NCBI GenBank assembly: GCA_036675345.1 | Contig: JAKFFE010000031.1 | Span: 124,001 to 188,000, forward strand | From: JALYOC01 sp036675345 | Lineage (GTDB): Bacteria; Myxococcota; Myxococcia; Myxococcales; Myxococcaceae | Direction of reading: 5' to 3' | DNA: 64,000 bases | In this document: positions 48,261-56,243 of the stretch, in pieces | How the letters are laid out: every line of letters begins with the position of its first letter | Numbering within the stretch: position 1 is the stretch's first letter | Translations under genes and position numbers: made by a program | Notes under the pieces: generated by a model | Databases searched by the model: none | What the model saw: only the letters and a program-made list of their open reading frames with translations | Told to the model about the DNA's origin: nothing

Positions 48261-50387
48261 ATGGCCGCCAAATCCGGAACCTTCCTAGCCAAGTATTCAG
48301 ACATCGTCCTGGCGTGCGTGGTGGTGTCGATCGTCGGGATGATGATCGTCCCGCTGCCGACGATCCTGTTGGACATCCTGCTGACGCTGAACATCAGCAT
48401 CTCGGTGGTCCTGCTGCTGATCTCGCTCTACATCCCGCACGCGCTGCAGATCTCGGTGTTCCCGACCCTGCTGCTGATCACCACCATGTTCCGGTTGGCG
48501 CTGACCATCTCCACCACCCGGTTGATCCTGCTCACCGGTGATCCGGGAGAGGTGGTGGTGGCCTTCGGTAACTTCGTGGTCCAGGGCAACTTCGTGGTGG
48601 GCGCGGTGATCTTCATCATCCTCACCATCGTGAACTTCATCGTGATCTCCAAGGGCTCGGAGCGCGTGGCCGAAGTCGCCGCCCGCTTCACCCTGGACGC
48701 GATGCCCGGCAAGCAGATGTCCATCGACGCCGACATGCGCTCGGGAGCGATCGACATGGAGACCGGCAAGAAGAAGCGCCGGGACCTGGAGCGGGAGAGC
48801 TCGCTGTTCGGCGCCATGGACGGCGCGATGAAGTTCGTCAAGGGCGACGCCATCGCCGGGATCATCATCACCGTGGTGAACATCGTCGGTGGCCTGGTGA
48901 TCGGCGTGATGCAGAAGAACATGGCGGTGGGCGACGCCGCCAAGAAGTACACCCTGCTCACCATCGGTGACGGGCTGGTGGGGATGATCCCCGCGATCCT
49001 GATCTCCACCTGCGCCGGCATCATCGTCACCCGGGTCGGCGGCGAGGAGGAGGGCGCCCACCTGGGCAAGGACATCGGCACCCAGCTGACCGCGTACCCG
49101 AAGGCGATCGCCATCGCCTCGGCGATGTTGATCGTCCTCGGCCTGGTGCCCGGCCTTCCGAAGATCCCCTTCTTCCTGCTCGGCATCGGCGCCGGGGTCG
49201 GCGCCTACACGATGATGCGCAAGCAGAAGGCGCTGGAGTCGGGGGAGACCACCGAGGCGGGCGGGAACGAGGCGGAGGAGGGCGCTGCCCCCAAGGCGGT
49301 GGAGCCCGGTCCCAAGGAGCCGATCAACCCGGACAGCGAGCTGTTCGTTCCGATCGTCACCCCGATCGTGCTGGAGGTCTCCGACGCCCTGGTCCCCTAC
49401 GTGGACTCGCGGCAGGACGGCGGCCGCTTCCTCTACGAGCTGATCCCCTTCATGCGCGACGGCTTGTTCGTGGAGCTGGGGACCCGGTTCCCGGGGGTGC
49501 GCGCGCGCGGAAATCCGTCGCTGCCGCCTGGCGCCTACCAGATCCAGATCAACGAAGTGCCGGTGGTCACCGGCCAGGCCACCCTGGGCCACATCCTGGT
49601 CAACGACACCGTGGAGCGGCTGAAGCTGATGAACGTCAGCGGCTTTGAGGCCATCAACCCCGCCACCCGCCAGCCGGCGGCCTGGGTCCCCGAGCAGCAC
49701 AAGGAGATGCTGGAGGCGGCCGGCCTCACCACCTGGGATGTGCCCGGCTACATCATCCTCCACGTGGCCGCGGTCCTGCGCCGCCACGCCCGGGAGTTCG
49801 TGGGCGTCCAGGAGGTCCAGAACATGCTGGACCAGCTGGAGAAGGCGTTCCCGGCGATCGTCAAGGAGGTGATCCCCAAGGTGGTCAACCTCCTCAAGCT
49901 GACCGACATCCTGGGCCGGCTGGTGGAGGAGGAGATCTCCATCCGCGACCTGCGCGGGATCCTGCAGGCCCTGGCGGAGTACGGCCAGGTGGAGCAGGAC
50001 AACGTGATGCTCACCGAGCACGTGCGCAGCGCGCTCAAGCGCTACGTCTCCAACAAGTACGCCCGCGGCACCAACACCCTGGTGGTGTACCTGCTCGATC
50101 CGCAGATCGAGGAGGCGGTGCGCGGCGCGATCAAGCGCACCAGCGCCGGCACCCACCTGGCGCTGGAGCCGGACATCGCCCAGGAGATCGTGCAGGCGGT
50201 GAAGAACGAGTGCGGCCACCTGCCGCCCACCGCCCAGCGTCCGGTGATCCTCACCGCGATGGACATCCGCCGCTACGTCCGCAAGCTGCTGGAGTACGAG
50301 TTCAACCCGCCCTTCTCGGTGGTCAGCTACCAGGAGCTCTCCCCGGATCTGAACATCCAGCCGGTCAGCCGGATCAGCATCCGGTAG
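48261..50387 (+). CDS. sctV: T3SS major export gate protein SctV (FlhA family)
   Basis: A 708-residue SctV with about eight N-terminal transmembrane helices (residues 17-330). The FHIPEP-family signature region is ARFTLDAMPGKQMSIDADM, with a LLITTMFRLALTISTTRLIL helix. The C-terminal cytoplasmic half (about 360-708) forms the nonameric chaperone-substrate docking ring. All expected regions are present. TTGGGG-N18-TAGGAT (48244-48249) stands 11 bases before ATG 48261, without Shine-Dalgarno. It is separated from sctU by about 7 kb of accessory genes, while in flagella flhA usually follows flhB directly. Confidence 0.97.
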   Translation: MAAKSGTFLAKYSDIVLACVVVSIVGMMIVPLPTILLDILLTLNISISVVLLLISLYIPHALQISVFPTLLLITTMFRLALTISTTRLILLTGDPGEVVVAFGNFVVQGNFVVGAVIFIILTIVNFIVISKGSERVAEVAARFTLDAMPGKQMSIDADMRSGAIDMETGKKKRRDLERESSLFGAMDGAMKFVKGDAIAGIIITVVNIVGGLVIGVMQKNMAVGDAAKKYTLLTIGDGLVGMIPAILISTCAGIIVTRVGGEEEGAHLGKDIGTQLTAYPKAIAIASAMLIVLGLVPGLPKIPFFLLGIGAGVGAYTMMRKQKALESGETTEAGGNEAEEGAAPKAVEPGPKEPINPDSELFVPIVTPIVLEVSDALVPYVDSRQDGGRFLYELIPFMRDGLFVELGTRFPGVRARGNPSLPPGAYQIQINEVPVVTGQATLGHILVNDTVERLKLMNVSGFEAINPATRQPAAWVPEQHKEMLEAAGLTTWDVPGYIILHVAAVLRRHAREFVGVQEVQNMLDQLEKAFPAIVKEVIPKVVNLLKLTDILGRLVEEEISIRDLRGILQALAEYGQVEQDNVMLTEHVRSALKRYVSNKYARGTNTLVVYLLDPQIEEAVRGAIKRTSAGTHLALEPDIAQEIVQAVKNECGHLPPTAQRPVILTAMDIRRYVRKLLEYEFNPPFSVVSYQELSPDLNIQPVSRISIR

Positions 50388-50485
50388 GCCCGCGGTCTTC
50401 CGGAGAGTCAGCCCGGAGACCATTGCATTCCCGGAAAGAGCAGAGTGGGCTAGGGTCCGGGTCGCGGGCCGGACTGGAGACTCAC

Positions 50486-51535
50486 ATGCGGCACATCCTG
50501 GGGTGTTTGAGCGTGGTCACGTTGCTGGGAGCTGTCCTCGCACCCGAGGCAGAGGCCTGCTCGCCGGCGATCTGCGAGACGGACACCGCCCCCTGGTCCG
50601 GGGAGACGATCCCCCACAACGCCCCGGCGCTGGCCATCTTTCCTGGCCACCGTCCGGGCCTTCCCTCCGGTCTCGACGAGGGGTCGGTGCAGTTGCTGTC
50701 CGAGGGCGGCGCCCCGGTGGAGTTCGTGCTGCAACCGGAGGAGGGGGGCCGGTATCTGGTGCGCCCGGACGCTCTCCAGGAGGGACAGACCTACCAGCTG
50801 AGCTTCCGCCATCCCTGCTCCAGCCCCGCGACGGAGTCGGACGGCGGAGAGGTGATCCTCCCCAAGGCAGTGCCCAGTTCATCGGCGTATCCGGAGCGGG
50901 TGGAGATCGCCTTCCAGGCGGGAGCCGCGGCGCCACTTCCCCAGGTGCTGGGCACCCTCTCGGTGGCCACCGCCGCCCAGGTGGTCCAGGCCGGAAGCTA
51001 CTGTGGATCCTGCACCGCACCCCTGGCGGCCGCGGTGGCCCAACTGCAGTTCACCCCCTCCGCGGAGCTGGTGCCCTTCCTGCCGGTGACCCGGCTGCAG
51101 GTCCGGGTGGATGGGCAGCCGTGGGCGGAGAGTGACTACGGTTCAGGCTTCGTGGAGCAGGCCGCCTATCCGGGCGGGCCGGTGCGCAGCGTGCGCACCG
51201 TGTTCGCCTCCTGCGGTACGGACGATGCCGCCATCTACGACTTCGGGGTGGCCCCCGGACGTCGGGTGATCGAGGTCCGGGCGCACATTGCCGGGGCTCA
51301 TTTCGATCCCGCGGTGCTCACGGTGGAGGTGGACCTGGACTGCGAGCCCTGGAAGGCGATGTCGCCCCCCACCGGCAGCTGCGGGAATCAGGCGGTGGAC
51401 GCGGGTTCGACCGACGGGGTGGACGGGGGAACCGGCACCGAACCTCCCTCCGGGGGCTGCTCCGGCAATGGCTGGTTCGGGGTCGGCGCCTTGCTGGGCG
51501 CGGTCGTACTCCGCAAGCGGCGGAGCGCCGTCTAG
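50486..51535 (+). CDS. Surface protein with MYXO-CTERM-like sorting tail
   Basis: A 349-residue exported protein. ATG 50486 gives a signal peptide (HILGCLSVVTLLGAVLAPEA). The mature part has Ig-like beta segments and several conserved cysteines (CSPAICETD, GSYCGSCTAP). The C-terminus has the tripartite MYXO-CTERM layout: a Gly/Ser/Cys motif (SGGCSGNGW), a hydrophobic helix (FGVGALLGAVVL) and a basic end (RKRR). In myxobacteria such tails direct sorting to the cell surface by a dedicated processing system. It is unrelated to the T3SS by sequence but directly follows sctV. No catalytic domain is recognised. Confidence 0.8.
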   Translation: MRHILGCLSVVTLLGAVLAPEAEACSPAICETDTAPWSGETIPHNAPALAIFPGHRPGLPSGLDEGSVQLLSEGGAPVEFVLQPEEGGRYLVRPDALQEGQTYQLSFRHPCSSPATESDGGEVILPKAVPSSSAYPERVEIAFQAGAAAPLPQVLGTLSVATAAQVVQAGSYCGSCTAPLAAAVAQLQFTPSAELVPFLPVTRLQVRVDGQPWAESDYGSGFVEQAAYPGGPVRSVRTVFASCGTDDAAIYDFGVAPGRRVIEVRAHIAGAHFDPAVLTVEVDLDCEPWKAMSPPTGSCGNQAVDAGSTDGVDGGTGTEPPSGGCSGNGWFGVGALLGAVVLRKRRSAV

Positions 51536-51589
51536 CGCAGCTGCTCGACCGGGGGGATGACCAGCGGGCCGCGAACCGCAATCCCTGGC

Positions 51590-52714
51590 TCAGGCTCCGA
51601 CCAGCACCAGCACCAGCAGCAAGACCGCCATCAGGGCAAAGACGCCCAGCATCCCCAGGACGATCATCCGCTTCTTGGGATCGGCGGTGGCCGCTCCCAC
51701 CGGATCCTCCTCCGGCTCGGGCTCGGGCATCGCCGAGAGCCCCTCCTCGGGGGAAGGCTCCTCCGAGGCGGGCTCCTCCAACGGAGCCTCCTCCGGGATC
51801 GGCTCCGGCTCGGGCGGGGCGGCTTCCAGCGCCGCGGGCGGCAGGGCGGGCGCTGCGGCAGGGGCGGCGCGCGTGGGGGCGGGGGCCTTGCGCCCGGCAG
51901 GCTCCGGCTTCCTGGGCGGCGGGGGAGGGGGCGCGGGGGCCTGGACCTCCTCCGGAGGGACGGTGAACCCCTCCTCGCCCTCGGAGACCAGCTCCTCCAG
52001 TGGGGCGGCCTCCTCGCGGACCTCGTTGGGGTCCAGATACAGCAGCCGGGTGCTGCCGATCTGCACCTCGTCCTTGTCCCGCAGGGTCTTGCGGGTGGTC
52101 CGCTTCTTGTTGACCTTGATCCCGTTGCGGCTGCCCAGATCCTCGATGTGGGTGCCGGACCAGTCGCGGCGCAGCTTCACGTGCCGCCGGGAGACCAGGT
52201 CGTCGTTGAACACCAGATCCGCCACCGTGGCGTCGCGGCCGATCACCAGCTCCTGCGCGTCGGTGAGCTCGATCCGCTGACCCTCGCTGGGGCCGTTCAT
52301 GTAGCGCAGGAAGGGGGCCTCTCCGGAGCGCAGCCCGCGGACCACGTCCTTCACCGCCTGGCGGGCCACATACGAGGTCTTCTCCGGGCTGGCCGGCAGC
52401 TCCGCCACCCGGTCGAAGGTCACGTCGTACTGGGCAATGGCGATCACGTCCCCATTGCGCAGCAGCCGCTTCTCCCCCTTGGGAAGCTTCTTCCCGTTGA
52501 TGTTGGTGCCGTACGCGCTGCCCAGGTCTTCAATGAAGAACAGCGCCCCGTCCCGGGAGATCCGCGCGTGGTTGCGGGAGACCGCCTTCTCCTCCAGCTG
52601 GATCTGGCAGCCCTTTTCCCGGCCCAGGGTGATCACCTCGTCGGAGAGGACGTGCTCCGCCCCGGCGGCGGACTTCTCTTCGCTGCGGTGCTTGACGGTC
52701 AGCTTGACGGGCAT
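51590..52714 (-). CDS. Tandem FHA-domain, tail-anchored membrane protein
   Basis: A 374-residue protein. ATG 52714 starts it; an upstream in-frame extension overlaps the next gene and is rejected. Two forkhead-associated domains are visible: residues about 25-95 (ITLGREKGCQIQL, VSRNHARIS, GSAYGTNING) and 150-225 (LVIGRDATVADLVF, VSRRHVKLR, GSRNGIKVN). Both keep the GR, S-R-x-H and N-G residues for phosphothreonine binding. A long Pro/Glu-rich linker leads to one C-terminal transmembrane helix (MIVLGMLGVFALMAVLLLVL) with almost nothing beyond it. SctD proteins of T3SS also carry an FHA domain next to a membrane helix, but lack this topology. Confidence 0.9.
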   Translation of the reverse strand: MPVKLTVKHRSEEKSAAGAEHVLSDEVITLGREKGCQIQLEEKAVSRNHARISRDGALFFIEDLGSAYGTNINGKKLPKGEKRLLRNGDVIAIAQYDVTFDRVAELPASPEKTSYVARQAVKDVVRGLRSGEAPFLRYMNGPSEGQRIELTDAQELVIGRDATVADLVFNDDLVSRRHVKLRRDWSGTHIEDLGSRNGIKVNKKRTTRKTLRDKDEVQIGSTRLLYLDPNEVREEAAPLEELVSEGEEGFTVPPEEVQAPAPPPPPPRKPEPAGRKAPAPTRAAPAAAPALPPAALEAAPPEPEPIPEEAPLEEPASEEPSPEEGLSAMPEPEPEEDPVGAATADPKKRMIVLGMLGVFALMAVLLLVLVLVGA

Positions 52715-52737
52715 GGGGAAGGACGCGCGGCTTGAAC

Positions 52738-53793
52738 CTAGAACGCGTTGGAGGCGACGAAGCGCTCGCAGCTCTCCACTTCGCTGGGGAAGTCCTCGGT
52801 GACCGCGAACTTGAGGAAGTTCTTGCAGGCGATCAGCGCCTCCTCGTCCCGGCGATCCTCCTTGTAGAGGAGGAACAGGCCGTAATGGCAGGGGGCGTAC
52901 TTGCCATCCAGCCGCACGCACTTGCGGTAGGACCGCTCCTCCTCGTTGCGCAGGCCCCGCTCGCGGTAGCTGACCCCCAGCTGGTACAGCGCCGGGGCGG
53001 TGTTCTCCACCAGCTGCTGATCCCGGATCTCCTTCAGGGTGGGATCCAGCAGCTGGGCCTTGCGGTTGGCCAGGGCCACGTTGTTGCGGCAGGAGACGTT
53101 GGTCTGGTCCGCCTCCAGGCAGGAGGTGAACGCGTCCTTGGCCTCCACGAACTTGCCGGACTCCATGTAGGCCACGCCCAGGTTCAGCCAGGCGTCGGTG
53201 TAGTTGGGGGACAGCTCCACCGCCTTGGACAGCTCCGCCACCGCCTCCTCCAGCGCGCCCTCCTCCAGGGCGATCAGCCCCAGGTCGGCGTGCGCGTCGG
53301 CGATGCTGGGATTCACCTCCAGCACGGTGCGGTACTCCTTGCGGGCCTCGGCCTTCTTCTTCATCTCCTTGAAGGTCAGGGCCAGGTTGTAGCGGGCCTC
53401 GATGTAGTCCGGGTTCACCTTCAAGGCGCGCTGGAACAGGTCATGGGCGCGGCCGTACTGGCGGTCCTTGAAGTAGATGAAGCCCAGGTTGTTGTAGGCG
53501 GCGGCGTGCTCCTGGTTGTAGCGGAGCGCCTTCTCGAAATACTTCTTCGCCGCGTCGGTCTGGGTGCGCCGCAGCGCGATCAGCCCCTTGTTCACCCACA
53601 GGTCGGCGTACTCAGGGGAGAAGGAGAGGCCGTGGTCGCAGAGCACGTCCGCCCGGTCCAGCTGGCCGGCGTTGATCGCGTGCACACACAGCTCGTTGTT
53701 CTCCAGCGCGCGGGGGTGGGGCGGGGGCGCCCTCAGGCAGCCCACCATCAGGGCGGCCAGCGGGATCCACAGGTGCTTGAAGGGGCTTCTCAT
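52738..53793 (-). CDS. TPR lipoprotein
   Basis: A 351-residue lipoprotein (lipobox LMVGC near residue 20) with eight or nine TPRs filling the mature protein (LYVNKGLIALRRTQTDAAKK-like, AYNNLGFIYFKDRQYGRAHD, AWLNLGVAYMESGKFVEAKD). ATG 53793 is chosen for the signal peptide. On the minus strand TACACT (53809-53804) lies ten bases before it with no ribosome site. Similar TPR lipoproteins act in myxobacterial pilus, gliding and envelope assembly (PilF/Tgl-like). It is co-oriented with the FHA gene 23 bases downstream. Confidence 0.85.
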   Translation of the reverse strand: MRSPFKHLWIPLAALMVGCLRAPPPHPRALENNELCVHAINAGQLDRADVLCDHGLSFSPEYADLWVNKGLIALRRTQTDAAKKYFEKALRYNQEHAAAYNNLGFIYFKDRQYGRAHDLFQRALKVNPDYIEARYNLALTFKEMKKKAEARKEYRTVLEVNPSIADAHADLGLIALEEGALEEAVAELSKAVELSPNYTDAWLNLGVAYMESGKFVEAKDAFTSCLEADQTNVSCRNNVALANRKAQLLDPTLKEIRDQQLVENTAPALYQLGVSYRERGLRNEEERSYRKCVRLDGKYAPCHYGLFLLYKEDRRDEEALIACKNFLKFAVTEDFPSEVESCERFVASNAF

Positions 53794-53889
53794 GTCGCGC
53801 GGAAGTGTAGGGGACACCCCCGGGTCGATCAACGATGGGTGAGGAAATCCAAGGTGTTTTCCTGGGCTTACGTGGGTAGGATTCCCGGA

Positions 53890-54402
53890 ATGAGGCTCGC
53901 GCTCTCCGTGATGATTTTAGGCTCGGTGCTGTTGGCGCCGCAGGCCCAGGCCCAGTTCCAGAACCGGGGGATCGGCTTCAATGTCGGGTTCCTGGACTAC
54001 TCGAACCACGACGGAGTGGACTGGGGGATCCCGCTGGGCCTCCACCACTCGAACTACATCGACAACAACATCGAGTTCACCACCCACCTCACCGCGATGC
54101 TGGCCGAGCGGCCCACGGTGGGGACGGTGGGCGTGGGGCTGGGTGGTCAGATCGGCGCCCGCTACCTGTTCATGACCGACGTGCTCCGCCCCTATGTGGG
54201 CGCGCACCTGTCGTACTTCGGGGTCTACTACCAGAGCGTGCAGTACCACGCCGGGGGGATCGGGCCGAACGCGGGGTTGGACTACTTCCTCAACGACTCC
54301 TGGAGCATCGGCGCCCGGGGGCAGTTCACCCTCTTTGTCCAACTGGGAGAGCCGCTGTCCTGGAGCTACGGCGGCGGGCTGGAGCTGACCACCTGGTACT
54401 AG
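53890..54402 (+). CDS. Small outer-membrane beta-barrel protein
   Basis: A 170-residue protein with a signal peptide (ALSVMILGSVLLAPQAQAQ) and an OmpA/OmpW-like eight-strand pattern of alternating aromatic and polar residues (GIGFNVGFLDYSNHDGVDWG, LRPYVGAHLSYFGVYYQSVQ). It ends in a barrel-type strand with a terminal aromatic (GGGLELTTWY), typical of BAM recognition. TAGGAT (53877-53882) is seven bases before the ATG. Its TAG stop shares CTAG with the converging RDD gene. Confidence 0.82.
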   Translation: MRLALSVMILGSVLLAPQAQAQFQNRGIGFNVGFLDYSNHDGVDWGIPLGLHHSNYIDNNIEFTTHLTAMLAERPTVGTVGVGLGGQIGARYLFMTDVLRPYVGAHLSYFGVYYQSVQYHAGGIGPNAGLDYFLNDSWSIGARGQFTLFVQLGEPLSWSYGGGLELTTWY

Positions 54403-55184
54403 CGGCGCGTTGAAGGGCGGCCGGCGTTTCCCCGCCGGGCCAGCCCCGAGGCCACCAGCAGCACCAGCTTCTCGTCGGAGAGGTGCGCCGGCTTGTAGAA
54501 GCCGCGGGACTCCAGGTGTTCGCTCAAGGCGTGGAAGAGCTTGAGCCGCGCCTCGATCGCCAGCTCTTCACGGCGCAGGGCGGCGCTGAGCACCACCTCC
54601 TGCTCCTCGGCGCTCAGCTGTGAAATCCGGGAGGTGAAGGCCGGATCGGCCAGCAGCTGCGCCTCCTCCGGCGCCCGGCTCAGGCTGGCGGGAAGCTTCT
54701 GGCGGCGGTCCCGGACCACGATCGTCCCGGCCAGCAGATCCCCCAGGCGTTGCTGGGAGGAGGAGAGCATCGCGGTCGTAGCTCCCACCAGGTACAGGAA
54801 GGGGAGACGATCCACCGCCCGGGCCAGGTTCCGCAGCGCGGCCTGGATGAAGCCGAGGCGGACTCCGCTCTCCTGGATCACCCGGATCCCCAACAGCCGC
54901 TTGCCCACCGTCTGCCCGGACCACCAGGTCTCGAGCACCATCGCGTAGCCCCAGTCGAGCAGGAAGTAGAGGACGAAGCCCAGCGCGGAGAGGAAGCCGG
55001 GGAAGCCGGCCATCACCTGGGCCAGCACCATCATCACCACCGAGAAGCCGAGCAGGACGATCCCCGCGTCCACCAGCCAGGCCAGAAAGCGGCTGTAGAG
55101 CCCGGCCAACGGATATCGGAACTCCACGTACTCGGGCGTGAGGACCTCGTGCACACCCTCCAGCAGTCCGGTCCCGGCTCGCAT
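54399..55184 (-). CDS. RDD-family membrane protein
   Basis: A 261-residue inner-membrane protein. An RDD domain (about residues 25-160) shows YSRFLAWLVDAGIVLLGFSV (Arg and Asp of the RDD motif), WSGQTVGKRLLGIRVI, LRNLARAVDRLPFLY and QRLGDLLAGTIVV. Three to four transmembrane helices precede a 90-residue cytoplasmic helical tail. RDD proteins may act in ion or osmolyte transport. It is divergent from a SpoIIM-like gene, a pairing also seen in other bacteria together with DUF58/MoxR/DUF4129 genes, all present further right. TAAGCT lies nine bases before the ATG. Confidence 0.92.
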   Translation of the reverse strand: MRAGTGLLEGVHEVLTPEYVEFRYPLAGLYSRFLAWLVDAGIVLLGFSVVMMVLAQVMAGFPGFLSALGFVLYFLLDWGYAMVLETWWSGQTVGKRLLGIRVIQESGVRLGFIQAALRNLARAVDRLPFLYLVGATTAMLSSSQQRLGDLLAGTIVVRDRRQKLPASLSRAPEEAQLLADPAFTSRISQLSAEEQEVVLSAALRREELAIEARLKLFHALSEHLESRGFYKPAHLSDEKLVLLVASGLARRGNAGRPSTRR

Positions 55185-55232
55185 CGGGGAAGGAGCTTAT
55201 CGGGTCCGGGGCTGAGCTACAGTCCTTGGCGA

Positions 55233-56240
55233 ATGGAGATCGCCGCATTCGTGGAGGGCAGACGCCCGCGCTGGCAGGAGCTGGAGGCGCTGCTGACCAA
55301 GGCGGACGGCACCGGGTTGTCGTCGCTGCAGCTGGAGGAGGCGCGGAACCTCTCCCGGCTGTACCGGGCGGCCAGCTCGGATCTGCTTCAGGTCCGCGCC
55401 CACGGTGGGGCCTCGGAGGTGGCCGCCTACCTCAACGACCTGGTGGCCCGCGCCTACGCGCTGACCTATCCGGGACGCAGCGCCCGCTTCTCCGAGGTGT
55501 GGCGCTTTCTGGCCCGCGGCTTTCCGGATGCGCTGGCCCGGCACTGGCGTCCGGTGGCGGCGGCGGCGCTGATCTTCCTGGCCGGCAGCGCCTTTGGCTG
55601 GCTGGGGATGGCGTTTGATCCCAAGGCCGCGCCGTACCTGGTTCCCGAACAGCACCTGAAGACCGATCCGCTGGAACGCGCCAGGGAGGAGGCCAACCGG
55701 GAGGTGGCGGACGTGGAGAACCAGGCGGCCTTCACCAGCTTCCTGTTCACCAACAACATCCAGGTGGCGTTCCTGGCCTTCGCCCTGGGGCTGACCGCCG
55801 GGGTGGGCACGGCGATCGTGCTCTTCTTCAACGGGATCTTCCTGGGCTCGCTGGCCTGGGTCTACGCGTCCAAGGGGATGGCCGGCTGGTTCTGGGCGTG
55901 GATCCTTCCCCACGGGATCCCGGAGCTGACCGCGATCTTCATCGGCGGCGGAGCGGGGTTCGTGGTGGCGCGCGCCCTGGTCGCGCCGGGGGGGCTGTCC
56001 CGTCGGGCGGCGCTGCGCAAAGAGGCTCCGGACGCGCTGCGGCTGGTGCTGGGTACGCTGACGATCTTCGTGCTGGCCGGCTTCATCGAAGGGACGATCT
56101 CCCAGATCCATCCCCCCAAGCTGTCGGTGGGCTTCAAGGTCTCCTTCGCCCTCGCGGTGGGGACCGGGGTGTACGCGTACCTGCTCTCCGGGATCCGCCG
56201 GGCCAGACGGGCGGAGGACGCCGCCCGGTTGCAGGCCTAG
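55233..56240 (+). CDS. SpoIIM-family integral membrane protein
   Basis: A 335-residue protein. A soluble helical N-terminus (about 100 residues, WQELEALLTKADGTGLSSLQ) is followed by the stage II sporulation protein M-like membrane domain with six or so helices (NIQVAFLAFALGLTAGVGTA, FFNGIFLGSLAWVYASKGMA, WILPHGIPELTAIFIGGGAG). The HGIPEL motif is diagnostic. It is not sporulation-specific outside firmicutes; in this context it pairs with RDD and the DUF58/MoxR cluster. TACAGT (55218-55223) is nine bases before ATG 55233. A longer upstream in-frame ORF is rejected. Confidence 0.92.
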   Translation: MEIAAFVEGRRPRWQELEALLTKADGTGLSSLQLEEARNLSRLYRAASSDLLQVRAHGGASEVAAYLNDLVARAYALTYPGRSARFSEVWRFLARGFPDALARHWRPVAAAALIFLAGSAFGWLGMAFDPKAAPYLVPEQHLKTDPLERAREEANREVADVENQAAFTSFLFTNNIQVAFLAFALGLTAGVGTAIVLFFNGIFLGSLAWVYASKGMAGWFWAWILPHGIPELTAIFIGGGAGFVVARALVAPGGLSRRAALRKEAPDALRLVLGTLTIFVLAGFIEGTISQIHPPKLSVGFKVSFALAVGTGVYAYLLSGIRRARRAEDAARLQA

Positions 56241-56243
56241 CCG

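Noticed and set aside
48297..50423. 708-codon minus-strand frame opposite sctV
   Set aside because: His/Asp-rich mirror of the FlhA-family gene in the antisense frame; no homology-like features.
51590..52714. FHA protein annotated as SctD
   Set aside because: The membrane helix is at the extreme C-terminus with no periplasmic ring-building domain, so the SctD topology is missing.
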